Source: Opitutia bacterium UBA7876
GTDB taxonomy: Bacteria > Verrucomicrobiota > Verrucomicrobiia > Opitutales > Seribacteraceae
Direction of reading: 5' to 3'
DNA: 64,000 nucleotides
NCBI GenBank assembly: GCA_002500665.1
Contig: DLRY01000073.1
Location: forward strand, 1-64,000
The notes under the pieces were generated by a model. That model saw nothing but the letters and a program-made list of their open reading frames with translations. It had not been told where the DNA came from and did not search any database. Shown here in pieces: positions 51,483-60,123 of this stretch (positions are counted from its first letter, which is position 1; the number at the start of each line of letters is the position of its first letter). A program made the translations under genes and the position numbers.

Positions 51483-52043
51483 TTATTCCTTTTCTTCTTC
51501 CGCTTTGAAGACTCCGTCTATGGCGAGGCCAATTTTCTCGAGGGCGCCCTTGTCAAGCTCAGGCCATCTTCTCTTGAACTCAATCTTCCCAAATGCGAAG
51601 GAGGCTCCGTAATGGAAAGTATCGATCGAATGGTCCTTGGAGAGCTTCTTCATCAGGGGATTCAGTTCGCTTCCCGCAGCCCAGTCATTGCCCATGACCA
51701 GGACGTGAGGTTTCCGGTCTCCCCAATCCGCATAGGACTCATAAATGGCATGCAGACTATGGGTGAGTTGTTTTTTCGAAAGGATCCTCTCGTCTCCCCA
51801 GATTTGATATCCGGATTTCCCCGTCCGTCCTTTTTGGGTCGGGCTCCATGCAATGATTAGGGTCATTTCATGAAGGTTTTGCCTGGACTCCTTGCCGAGC
51901 GAGAAAGTCCGGTAGATCGGAGGCCTGGGGTCGGTGGCGAGGGCAGGGATCTTCCCGTCCTTAATCTCTTTGCGGGCAAAGCCGGAACCTACGGCGAAAA
52001 GAGAGCTCGCGGCAAAGAGGAGGATGAAGGAAAGTTTTTTCAT
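51483..52043 (-). CDS. Secreted protein of unknown function
   Basis: 186 residues from ATG 52043, which starts the clean signal peptide MKKLSFILLFAASSLFAVGS. The mature part is polar, with EMTLIIAWSPTQKGRTGKSG, SLHAIYESYADWGDRKPHVL, VMGNDWAAGSELNPLMKKLS and FHYGASFAFGKIEFKRRWPE. No Cys pairs, heme site or repeat is visible. I do not recognise a family. It lies between the DUF1501 gene (106 bases) and the esterase gene (43 bases) on the same strand; an inclusion in that group of exported proteins is likely, but no function can be given. Confidence 0.6.
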   Translation of the reverse strand: MKKLSFILLFAASSLFAVGSGFARKEIKDGKIPALATDPRPPIYRTFSLGKESRQNLHEMTLIIAWSPTQKGRTGKSGYQIWGDERILSKKQLTHSLHAIYESYADWGDRKPHVLVMGNDWAAGSELNPLMKKLSKDHSIDTFHYGASFAFGKIEFKRRWPELDKGALEKIGLAIDGVFKAEEEKE

Positions 52044-52126
52044 AAGCTTTTTTTCATTGGAACCAGAAACGGATTTCGGAGAAAGGACAGGAAAGCACAA
52101 ACAGCCCTCAAAGTCGTCACGCCAGA

Positions 52127-52151
52127 GTCAAAGGAACGTCAAAAGAACGTC
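52127..52151. repeat. Short tandem repeat after the DUF1501 stop
   Basis: Two 11-base units, GTCAAAGGAAC (52127-52137) and GTCAAAAGAAC (52138-52148), differ at one base and are followed by the start of a third (GTC). They lie just downstream of the DUF1501 stop (52150-52152 on the minus strand). No function can be inferred. Confidence 0.55.
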
Positions 52152-53553
52152 AGGCGATCAACTCCCGAATAACCTCGCCGCCGAACTGGCTGAGTTGCTT
52201 GTGACGCCCGGCGTGGTAGTAGGTCAATTTGTCGTCGTCCAGACCAAGCAGGTTCAGCCAAGTAACGTGAACGTCGCGGATATGGTGGACGCACTCGACG
52301 GCCTCGGCCCCGATCTCGTCGGTAGCTCCAATGGTGTGCCCGGCATTGATCCCGCCGCCGGCAAACCACATCGTCATGGCCTTTGGGTTGTGGTCGCGAC
52401 CATAGCTTGTACCCCCGCCCCTGATGCCATTGTCCGGGGTACGTCCGAACTCACCGCACCAAACCACCAAGGTATCCTCGAGCAGACCGCGTTCCTTAAG
52501 GTCGCCAAGCAGGGCGGCGATGGGTTTGTCGACGGAGCGAATAAGCGAACCGTGAGCCCGCTCAATATAGTCGTGACTGTCCCAGTTCCCGGCATAGGCC
52601 TGGACGAAGCGAACCCCCTTCTCCACTAGGCGGCGGGCCAAGAGGCACTTGCGGCCGAAGGAATCCGTCTTGGAGTCCCCAATGCCATACGCATCCTTGG
52701 TCTTTTCGGATTCGCCCTTCAGGTCGAGGATGCCCGGCACTTCCATTTGCATCCGGTAAGCCAATTCGTAAGAGGACATCCTGGCATCGAGCTCTCCTTG
52801 TTGCGGGCGGGCCTTGAAATGTTTTCCGTTGAGCTTGGCCAGCAGGTCTAAATTGTTGCGCTGATCCTTGCGGGTAATTCCGGGCGGGGCATGCAAGTCG
52901 AGAATCGGACTGCCTTCGGGACGCAGGGGAGTGCCTTGGTGATCGGCAGGCAGGTACCCGTTGGACCAGTTGGAGGCTCCGCCCTGCGGATAGCTCGTCC
53001 GTGGAAGGACTACGAATCCGGGCAGGTTGTCATTGAGCGTACCCAAACCATAGGTTACCCAAGCCCCAACTGCAGGATCGCCGCCAAAGCGGTTGCCGGT
53101 GTTGACGTGATAACAGGCCGTAGGGTGGTTGACGGACTCGACTTGGCAACCGCGGTAAAAGCAGAGGTCGTCCACCCGTTCCTTGAGGTGTTTCCATTCC
53201 GCCGAGACATCCGCCCCACAGGTGCCGGCCTTTATGAAATCGAAGGGGCTCTTGACGAAATAGCGCTCGCCCGAGGACATGGCGCTCTCCTTTTCTCCGC
53301 TCCGATTGAACTTCTGCAAGTGGCGCTTGGCCAGTTCGGGCTTGGGATCGAAAGTATCGATGTGCGATGGCCCGCCTTCCATCATGAGAAAGATGCACCG
53401 TTTTGCCTTGGCCGGGTGATGCACTCCTTGCTGGGACGAGCCCTCTGCTTGAAGCATGGAGGAAAACGCCAGCGAACCAAGTCCCCCGCCCATGCCATAG
53501 AGGGCTTCGCGACGGGTCAGGCTGGCGACAAGGTTCGGGCTTCTGCTTTTCAT
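52150..53553 (-). CDS. DUF1501 family exported protein
   Basis: 467 residues. The leader NLVASLTRREALYGMGGGLG has an RR near the start, a Tat-like pattern. The body shows the alkaline-phosphatase-like DUF1501 motifs: KRCIFLMMEGGPSHIDTFDP near the start (metal-site Asp), VRFVQAYAGNWDSHDYIERA, VVWCGEFGRTPDNGIRGGGT and DHNPKAMTMWFAGGGINAGH, then the tail NLLGLDDDKLTYYHAGRHKQ that is very typical of this family. It follows the DUF1549/1553 protein by 14 bases on the same strand, the canonical pairing. Reaction unknown. Confidence 0.94.
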   Translation of the reverse strand: MKSRSPNLVASLTRREALYGMGGGLGSLAFSSMLQAEGSSQQGVHHPAKAKRCIFLMMEGGPSHIDTFDPKPELAKRHLQKFNRSGEKESAMSSGERYFVKSPFDFIKAGTCGADVSAEWKHLKERVDDLCFYRGCQVESVNHPTACYHVNTGNRFGGDPAVGAWVTYGLGTLNDNLPGFVVLPRTSYPQGGASNWSNGYLPADHQGTPLRPEGSPILDLHAPPGITRKDQRNNLDLLAKLNGKHFKARPQQGELDARMSSYELAYRMQMEVPGILDLKGESEKTKDAYGIGDSKTDSFGRKCLLARRLVEKGVRFVQAYAGNWDSHDYIERAHGSLIRSVDKPIAALLGDLKERGLLEDTLVVWCGEFGRTPDNGIRGGGTSYGRDHNPKAMTMWFAGGGINAGHTIGATDEIGAEAVECVHHIRDVHVTWLNLLGLDDDKLTYYHAGRHKQLSQFGGEVIRELIA

Positions 53554-53567
53554 GAGAAGTTTTCGAT

Positions 53568-56264
53568 CTAATCAAGATAGGAAAATTCGTTCAAGTTGAA
53601 GATTACCAGACAGACGTGGGCAAGTCCTCGTGTCCTTGCATCCACCTCACTACCCTGCAGATCAGGCTGATAGGATTCGAACACGGGCAGAAGTTCCCAA
53701 AAGTCATAGGGTTCGCCGGTCTTCTCGGCCATCACGGTACGTTTGATTTTTTGGAAATAGGTCCTGGGAACGGGCGTCTTTTCTTTCTCAGTTGCTCTGG
53801 CCTGCTTCCAGCGTTCGATGCAAGCCGACAGCTCGTCCGCAGAAGCGGAACGCCCGAGGGCAAGGGCAAAGGCTCTTTGAATGACGGCCGGTTCTTTCTT
53901 CCTCTCTTTCAGGAGGCGAGCGGCAAAGGCCAAAGCCCGATCATGGACCTCCTCCGCGTTCAAAAGGGTTAGTGCTTGTGGCGCCACGGTGGAGCTTTGC
54001 CTGAGTTCGCAGGAATCATCAGGCCCCGGCTGGTTAAAGGTCTCGAGGAACGGATCCCTCAAGCCGCGGATTTTCTCCGCATAAATCGTTCTCCTGTTTC
54101 TTTGGCTGGGCAAAGGGTCCGGCTCATAGACCGACGCGGTCCCGCCCATGATTTGGCGCGGCTGAAAAGCCACCTCCGGATTAAGGTCGGGCCGGGACGG
54201 AATGCCTCCGACCTTGGGATTCAGTTCCCCGCTCACCGCCAACATGGAATCGCGGATTTCCTCAGCAACCAGTCGACGCGGAAGAAAGCTGGCATACAAT
54301 TGTCCCTTGGGATCCTTCTCGTCGAGAGATTCCGGATCCGGGTGAAGGCTACTGCGACGGTAGGTTTGGGAGGACAGAATCAAGGCATTCAATTTCTTGA
54401 CCGACCATCCGTTCTTCATGAACCAATCGGCCAAGTAATCGAGCAACGCTGGATGGGTGGGCAACTCACCGGTACCTCCGAAATTGTTGGGGTTGCCCGC
54501 GATCCCCCGTCCGAAATGCCAGGACCAGATACGGTTGACCATGACCCGGGCGGCAAGGGGGTTTTTCTCACTCACCATCCACTCGGCAAGGGCCAACCGC
54601 CGCTTGCCCCGACCTGCCGGAAAAGAACTGGCTTCCATGCCTCCGAGGGATTCCGCGGCGCTCAGCCCACCCGGCTTCACGGCATCGCCTTGGGAGTAGA
54701 CGCTGCCTCCGTCGTAGATAACGTCCGGGTCGAGGTAGCCCTTGCCCCAAGGATCCTGAGGCATCTTCAAGCGGCCTTGAACGTTTTTCATTGAAACGGT
54801 TTTGCCGGTAAAAACGGAGTGCGTGACCGGCTCAATACGATCAAGTTCGATGCGGTGCCGGATCAGATTCTTAAAAATGCGTGATTGTGAGGCTTCGTCA
54901 CCGGGGTCCAGTCCGTTGTCTCCCACCTTGGCGGTACCGGTCTCCGCCTTTTTCAACCGATTGATCTTTTGGGACAGTTCCTTTTTTTGGCGCTCGTAGC
55001 CGGCTATCTTGGACTGGGTCAGGGACCGGAAGCCTGCGAAGCCATGCTTGGACTCGGAGGGAAGGAAAGGCGCCTTGCGCTCGGCAAACTGGGTGGTCGA
55101 GAAAACCGCCATCATTCCATAGTAGTCGCGGGTTGGAACGGGATCGAACTTATGGTCATGGCACTTGGCGCATTGCATGGCATGGGCGAGAAAGGTTTGG
55201 CCCACCGAGTCGGTCACGTCGTCCAGCCACATCTGGCGGGTTTCCTTGAATACGCTCATGCCCGTCTGTTCCCATGGGCCCATGCGCAAAAATCCTACAG
55301 CCACAAGGTTCTCGGGATTATCCGGATCCATCTCGTCCCCCGCGACCTGTTCCTTCACGAAACGGTCGTAAGGTTTGTCACGGTTGAAGGAGCGCACGAC
55401 GTAGTCACGGTAACGCCAGGCATTGGGGCGGGCGTAGTCGTTGGCAAACCCGGCGGAGTCGGCATAGCGCGCAACGTCCAGCCAATGCCTCGCGAAATGT
55501 TCCCCGTAATGAGGAGTGGCCATCAACTCTTCGACATGACCAAGGAGCGAGTCCTTGGATTTAGCCAACTCGCGCTCAAACTTGGCTGCCGCGACCGGAT
55601 CAGGAGGCAACCCGGTCAATCCGAAGGACAGGCGACGATACAATGCGCGGGGGGATGCATCAGGAGCAGGATCAAGCCCGGTTTCCTTGAGTTTACGGTT
55701 CACGAACCAGTCGACAGGGTGTTCGCTCGCAGGCACGTCCTCAACCTTAAGCGGCCGGTAGGCCCAAAGTTTCCCTGTCTCGTAGCGACGCTTCTGCCAT
55801 TCCTCGGACAAGGCCTTGGAGGTAGCCACTTGTTCGCCCTCGGCGTATTCCTCCTGGATGCGGGCTACGCGATCCTCGCTCGGCCAAGGCGCTCCCTCGT
55901 CGATCCAGTCGCGAATCGACCAAGTCTCTTCCCTGGTCAACTTGTCCGCTTCCTTGGGGGGCATCTCCATGTCCTCCTCCACCCGGGTGGTTAGAATATA
56001 GAGAAAGCTTGTTTCTCCCTTCCCGGGAATCAAGACTTCGTCCTCGTACGTTTCCCCGCCGAGGAGAAGCGATTCGCGCGTACGCATGTCGAGGTCGCCC
56101 TTGATCTTCTTCGGGTCATCCCCGTGGCAAGCCATGCATTTCTGGACGAACAAAGGCTTCACCTTGAGGGCAAAGAGCTTTTCACCTTTCGAGAAGTCAG
56201 CGGGGTAAAGGCCTTGGCCGAAGCACATAAGCATACATGCCAGCGTTACGATTAACCGAGTCAT
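53568..56264 (-). CDS. PSCyt protein with DUF1549/DUF1553 domains
   Basis: 898 residues from ATG 56264 (a TTG at 56270 is in frame). After the leader MTRLIVTLACMLMCFGQGLY comes CMACHGDD at residues 43-47 with IKGDLDMRTRESLLLGGETY, the classical PSCyt1 start. DUF1549 is seen in LYRRLSFGLTGLPPDPVAAA and in the second heme-like site QCAKCHDHKFDPVPTRDYYG near residue 363; DUF1553 in RLALAEWMVSEKNPLAARVM, VNRIWSWHFGRGI and QTYRRSSLHPDPES. The C-terminus is a helical domain. It precedes a DUF1501 gene by 14 bases. These pairs are abundant in PVC bacteria and thought to oxidise unknown extracellular substrates. Confidence 0.93.
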   Translation of the reverse strand: MTRLIVTLACMLMCFGQGLYPADFSKGEKLFALKVKPLFVQKCMACHGDDPKKIKGDLDMRTRESLLLGGETYEDEVLIPGKGETSFLYILTTRVEEDMEMPPKEADKLTREETWSIRDWIDEGAPWPSEDRVARIQEEYAEGEQVATSKALSEEWQKRRYETGKLWAYRPLKVEDVPASEHPVDWFVNRKLKETGLDPAPDASPRALYRRLSFGLTGLPPDPVAAAKFERELAKSKDSLLGHVEELMATPHYGEHFARHWLDVARYADSAGFANDYARPNAWRYRDYVVRSFNRDKPYDRFVKEQVAGDEMDPDNPENLVAVGFLRMGPWEQTGMSVFKETRQMWLDDVTDSVGQTFLAHAMQCAKCHDHKFDPVPTRDYYGMMAVFSTTQFAERKAPFLPSESKHGFAGFRSLTQSKIAGYERQKKELSQKINRLKKAETGTAKVGDNGLDPGDEASQSRIFKNLIRHRIELDRIEPVTHSVFTGKTVSMKNVQGRLKMPQDPWGKGYLDPDVIYDGGSVYSQGDAVKPGGLSAAESLGGMEASSFPAGRGKRRLALAEWMVSEKNPLAARVMVNRIWSWHFGRGIAGNPNNFGGTGELPTHPALLDYLADWFMKNGWSVKKLNALILSSQTYRRSSLHPDPESLDEKDPKGQLYASFLPRRLVAEEIRDSMLAVSGELNPKVGGIPSRPDLNPEVAFQPRQIMGGTASVYEPDPLPSQRNRRTIYAEKIRGLRDPFLETFNQPGPDDSCELRQSSTVAPQALTLLNAEEVHDRALAFAARLLKERKKEPAVIQRAFALALGRSASADELSACIERWKQARATEKEKTPVPRTYFQKIKRTVMAEKTGEPYDFWELLPVFESYQPDLQGSEVDARTRGLAHVCLVIFNLNEFSYLD

Positions 56265-56318
56265 TTCCAATTCAACTCTTTCAAACTAGAAAAACGGCAC
56301 CAAAGTTGCAAATGCTTA

Positions 56319-56362
56319 CCCACAGAGGTGGGGGAATTCAGTCGCTCGGGCGTCGACCGCCC
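56319..56362 (-). terminator. Two small hairpins after the sulfatase-esterase gene
   Basis: Read on the minus strand, directly after the stop at 56364-56366, a GGGCG/CGCCC stem with five-base loop (56348-56362) is followed by a CCCAC/GTGGG stem with four-base loop (56319-56332). Both lie in the 99-base gap before the PSCyt gene. Stems are five pairs each and no T-run follows, so this may be an attenuating or mRNA-end structure. Confidence 0.33.
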
Positions 56363-56363
56363 C

Positions 56364-58601
56364 TCACTTAAGGTGGCGTTCGAAGTGCCGGTCCGCCGCA
56401 TCGATCATTTGGTCAAACCACACTTGCTTTGTCAGGAAGCCGTGCGGCGCGCCTTGAATGATCTCAAGACCCGAAGAAAGACCGATTTCAGTCATGCGCT
56501 TTCTGAATTTAGTCGCCCGGGTGCTCTCGTCATCCGTCTCCCCGGTTATGAACAAACAAGGCGGATCGTCCTTGTCCAGGTGTTCGAGGGGGGAAGCCAG
56601 GCGATAAGCCTCCGGGCGTTCGTCCTGAGAACCACCCATGAATTGTTTCCATATCAGGCGTTCCCGGGATATTTCTCTGGTGCGGTCGGAAAGAAAATCC
56701 GTCTGGGCACCCATCGGCACGGCCGTCTGGACACGGCTGCTTAAGGAAGAGTGCCCACCCTTGCCTTCCAGTTCCTCAACCCCATGCGAGGTAGCCAACA
56801 GAGCGGCCAAATGCCCTCCAGCCGAGGATCCAATTGCCCCAATTCCATCCGGATTGATGCCATAAGTCCGGGCATTGGCCCGCAGGAAACGGACCGCGGC
56901 CTTGCAATCTTGAATGGCGGCGGGGAACGGGGCCTCTCCACTAAGACGGTAGGAAATGGTGGCCGCAACGTAACCGCGGGCAGCCAAGGCCTGGGCAATC
57001 TTGGTGTAATTCGCCTTGCTTCCCTTCGCCCAGCCTCCCCCATGGATGCAAACGATCGCCGGCAGTGCTCCCCACACGCCTTTCGGCCGGTAAAGGTCCA
57101 TCTCCAAAGAACGATTCCCATAATTTGCATAGGTCAGATCCAACTTGGCGTTCAGTCGATCCAAGGTGGATTGCGGCACATGCTGTTTTAAATCCGCCGA
57201 GGCGGAAACTTTCACCCGACCGGGAGGGCGGGCATCGGCCAGCATTTCCTCTTGAAACAAAATGGACATTCCACGCAGCTTGCGAACCATCTCCCGGTTA
57301 CGAACGAGTTTCGACTCACCAGGGTCGGTGGACAGGTCGTACAGTTCCAAGCTTGGATTCAAATACATCTTCCAATTGCGCCAGCGCACGGCGGACAAGG
57401 CGCCCTGGCTCCCGTGATAGAAAAAAGCATCGTTGTATTCGTGCCGAAGAATGATCTCTTTCCATTCACTACCCGGGTTCCATGTACGCCTCAATGGAAC
57501 GTCTGCATTCAATGATTTCTTCATGCCCGGGGCAGGAACGAACTTGGTTTTACCCTTAAGCAGGGGGACAAGGTCACGGCCATCGACGACACGGCTTTGG
57601 GGAACCTTGATTCCCGCAAAGGTGGCAAGGGTGGGATACCAGTCCATGGCCCGTGTAACGGCGGATGACTCCAGCCCAGCAGGCAATCCAAGTCCCGGTC
57701 CCCATGCGATGGCGGGCACCCGGATGCCTCCTTCAAAAGTGGATAGCTTTCGTCCCCGGATTTTCTGCTCCGGGTTTCTTCCCGGTCCCCGTCCGTTGTC
57801 TGATGCATAAATGACCAGCGTATTGTCCGCAATTTTCAATCGTTTAAGCGAATCAATGACTCGTCCCACGTTGTGATCGAGTTCCTGGATGGCATCGCCG
57901 TATTCTCCCCATTGGGAACTACCCTTGAATCTTTCGCTCACCCCGAGCGGGACGTGAAGCATGGTATGGGGCAGGTAGAGGAAGAAGGGCTCTTCCTTAT
58001 TGCGCTCTACAAAAGCTATGGCTTCGTCGGTGTAGAGCTTGGTCAACTCGTTCTCATCCGCCGGACGCTTCACGACCTTGCCCTTGCGCATCAGGGGCAC
58101 ACCGCCTTTGTTCTCGAAGAAGACCGTCTCCACGGGGTCGAGGTTGTGCAATAAACCGAAGTAGTGGTCGAAGCCCTGGTTGCGGGGAAGAAAGGGTTCA
58201 TGAAACCCGAGGTGCCATTTTCCGATGCAGGCGGTCTTGTAGCCATTGTCCTTGAGCAGTTCGGGAAGGGTCAATTCGTCGGGATGAATGCCCGTTGGGG
58301 AATCCGCCCGGTGGACCCAGATTGCGCTGCCCACGCGCCGCGGGTAGCAACCGGTCAACAGGCCCGCCCGAGAGGGGCTGCAAATGGGAGCGGCGGCATA
58401 GTAGTCCGTAAAACGGATGCCTTCCTTAGCCATTGCGTCAATGCGGGGGGTTTTCACCTCTGTGGCCCCATAACATCCCAGGTCGTAGTATCCCTGGTCG
58501 TCGACGAGAATGAAAATAAAGTTGGGCTTCGTACTTTCTGCCGACGCCCCAATGGCCGACAGACCAAGGACAAAGAAAATGAGTGTTAGTGATCTCGGCA
58601 T
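56364..58601 (-). CDS. Sulfatase fused to an alpha/beta esterase
   Basis: 745 residues from ATG 58601, the start of the leader MPRSLTLIFFVLGLSAIGAS; the frame is open to 58823 but that part overlaps the next gene. Residues about 25-460 form an S1 sulfatase: KPNFIFILVDDQGYYDLGCY, CSPSR with formylglycine Cys 74, GKWHLGF, and YASDNGRGPG. After a linker (about 465-500, ADLKQHVPQSTLDRLNAKL) a hormone-sensitive-lipase/acetyl-esterase type domain follows: AIVCIHGGGWAKGS at about 520, AIGSSAGGHLAALL with Ser about 593, ETDDEST near 690 and the His in GAPHGF near 720. Both active sites look intact. It would remove sulfate and an acyl group from one glycan, outside the cytoplasm. Confidence 0.9.
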   Translation of the reverse strand: MPRSLTLIFFVLGLSAIGASAESTKPNFIFILVDDQGYYDLGCYGATEVKTPRIDAMAKEGIRFTDYYAAAPICSPSRAGLLTGCYPRRVGSAIWVHRADSPTGIHPDELTLPELLKDNGYKTACIGKWHLGFHEPFLPRNQGFDHYFGLLHNLDPVETVFFENKGGVPLMRKGKVVKRPADENELTKLYTDEAIAFVERNKEEPFFLYLPHTMLHVPLGVSERFKGSSQWGEYGDAIQELDHNVGRVIDSLKRLKIADNTLVIYASDNGRGPGRNPEQKIRGRKLSTFEGGIRVPAIAWGPGLGLPAGLESSAVTRAMDWYPTLATFAGIKVPQSRVVDGRDLVPLLKGKTKFVPAPGMKKSLNADVPLRRTWNPGSEWKEIILRHEYNDAFFYHGSQGALSAVRWRNWKMYLNPSLELYDLSTDPGESKLVRNREMVRKLRGMSILFQEEMLADARPPGRVKVSASADLKQHVPQSTLDRLNAKLDLTYANYGNRSLEMDLYRPKGVWGALPAIVCIHGGGWAKGSKANYTKIAQALAARGYVAATISYRLSGEAPFPAAIQDCKAAVRFLRANARTYGINPDGIGAIGSSAGGHLAALLATSHGVEELEGKGGHSSLSSRVQTAVPMGAQTDFLSDRTREISRERLIWKQFMGGSQDERPEAYRLASPLEHLDKDDPPCLFITGETDDESTRATKFRKRMTEIGLSSGLEIIQGAPHGFLTKQVWFDQMIDAADRHFERHLK

Positions 58602-58621
58602 TTCGGGAGAGGGGCAGCTCG

Positions 58622-60058
58622 TCAATTGCCTGTGCCGAACCAGCCCTTGCGGGTTCCACCGTGCATGAAGAGCCTGTTGTCGGCGCTCGCGAGCACCAGG
58701 CCCGTGGTGGCGTTTCCGATGGAGGAAAGCCCGAGGTACTGGTCGCCACCGATGTTCCGCTTCCCCCCGAAAAAGGCCGCTCCTCCATGGGGCAAGCGGC
58801 TCAGCTCGAGGTAGGGAGCCCAAGCCTTCATGACTTTGGAATGATTTCTCGGGCTACCCTGCTTGATTCCGGAAAAGCCGAAGATCATGCCGATCGAGGA
58901 CATGGCATGGGCATGACGCATCCGAGCGTTGAGCCGGACGAGTGACTCGGCCAGTGACTTCGCGAAAGCCTTCTCCCTCCCAGCGACGCCAAGAGCCGTG
59001 GCCATGGCTCCTGTACGGGCCGCAACGTCGGGGCTGCCGGGAGCCCGCGAGGAATAGCCCAAGGCCCCGGTCTTCCGGTCTTCGGACTTGCGTACCTCAC
59101 GAAGGGAATTCTCCCAGGCCTTTTCGTCAATCGGGTGCCCGCACTTTTCAGCCAGGGCCCAAGCCAAGTGGGCCTGGACGTTGATTACGATCAGCCCGCC
59201 CCCGCTGTAGGGGATGGCGAAGTGGTGCCCCATAGTCCCCTGTTCGGTCACCCTCTTGGCCAGTAAGTCGCAGCAGGTCTTGAGATCCTCCCAAAAGGTC
59301 TTGTCTCCAGTCGCCAGTTGATACTCGGCGAGGAAGATCCCGTTGGCCGCGGTTTGCCAGTTCTTGGGCCCCACCTTGGGGTCATCCAGGTCGATGGAGT
59401 CGATGCTCGCCTTCTTGACGAATCCGATGCCCCGCTTGATGGCGCCAAGGTGAGCCGGGTCGTTGTCGGCGAGGAGAACCAATCCGCAGAAGGCAGTGGT
59501 ATAGACGTCCGCATCCCCACCTACCCCGGGCTTCCAGCGACCATTCTTGTCCTGAACTTCCACCAGATGGCGGGATATCGCGGATAGGAAAGCCTTCCGC
59601 TTGCCGCAGGCTTGGGGGCGAGAGAGGGAATAGGAGGGGCTCCCGGGCAACTCGATGGACAAATCGGCTTGGCCAGCTTCCCTTCTTACTTTGAGCGAGA
59701 GGACCGGTCTCGAAGCCGCCGACTTGCGGTCCAGGGCCTCTCCCAAAAGCGCTTGCGGACCGTCCAGCCCGGCATCCGTGCTCTTGGAGAAGGGCCCGGG
59801 CGTCCTTCCCTCGATCCTCATCAGGCGGTCACCGGCCTTGAGTCCTCCTCGATCCGCAACGCCGTCCTTGCCGACGTCCATGACGAGAATTTCCTTTTCA
59901 CCATCCTTGAGCCGGCCGGTCGCCTCCAGCACGCCCAAGGGGAAGTCGTGATGCTCACCCGTCTTGCTGTTGACCAATTTGGGCTTATAGACGGTTTGGG
60001 CGCCCAGCAACGGGCAAAGAATGAGAAAGGCAAGCAAGGGAATGGAACGAATATGCAT
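58622..60058 (-). CDS. Secreted PDZ plus alpha/alpha-toroid protein (DUF6288-like)
   Basis: 478 residues with leader IRSIPLLAFLILCPLLGAQT. Residues about 40-130 look like a PDZ domain (VMDVGKDGVADRGGLKAGDR, LMRIEG). The rest, from KRKAFLSAISRHLVEVQDKN, shows repeated helix pairs with RWKPGVGGDADVYTTAFCGL and QTAANGIFLAEYQLATGDKT, the terpenoid-cyclase/alpha-alpha-toroid pattern, ending FFGGKRNIGGDQYLGLSSIG. PVC bacteria have such proteins annotated DUF6288. No catalytic acids typical of cyclases are obvious; a structural or glycan-binding role is possible. It lies 20 bases upstream of the sulfatase-esterase gene, on the same strand. Confidence 0.75.
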   Translation of the reverse strand: MHIRSIPLLAFLILCPLLGAQTVYKPKLVNSKTGEHHDFPLGVLEATGRLKDGEKEILVMDVGKDGVADRGGLKAGDRLMRIEGRTPGPFSKSTDAGLDGPQALLGEALDRKSAASRPVLSLKVRREAGQADLSIELPGSPSYSLSRPQACGKRKAFLSAISRHLVEVQDKNGRWKPGVGGDADVYTTAFCGLVLLADNDPAHLGAIKRGIGFVKKASIDSIDLDDPKVGPKNWQTAANGIFLAEYQLATGDKTFWEDLKTCCDLLAKRVTEQGTMGHHFAIPYSGGGLIVINVQAHLAWALAEKCGHPIDEKAWENSLREVRKSEDRKTGALGYSSRAPGSPDVAARTGAMATALGVAGREKAFAKSLAESLVRLNARMRHAHAMSSIGMIFGFSGIKQGSPRNHSKVMKAWAPYLELSRLPHGGAAFFGGKRNIGGDQYLGLSSIGNATTGLVLASADNRLFMHGGTRKGWFGTGN

Positions 60059-60123
60059 CCCCTATCCTTTTTAAGCCCAGCCCGTCGGGCAAGCGAATTG
60101 CTACCGACCCGGACTTTTTGAAT

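Noticed and set aside
58602..58823. Extension of the sulfatase-esterase frame upstream of ATG 58601
   Set aside because: Overlaps the end of the PDZ/toroid gene and is Arg-rich; the signal peptide begins at 58601.
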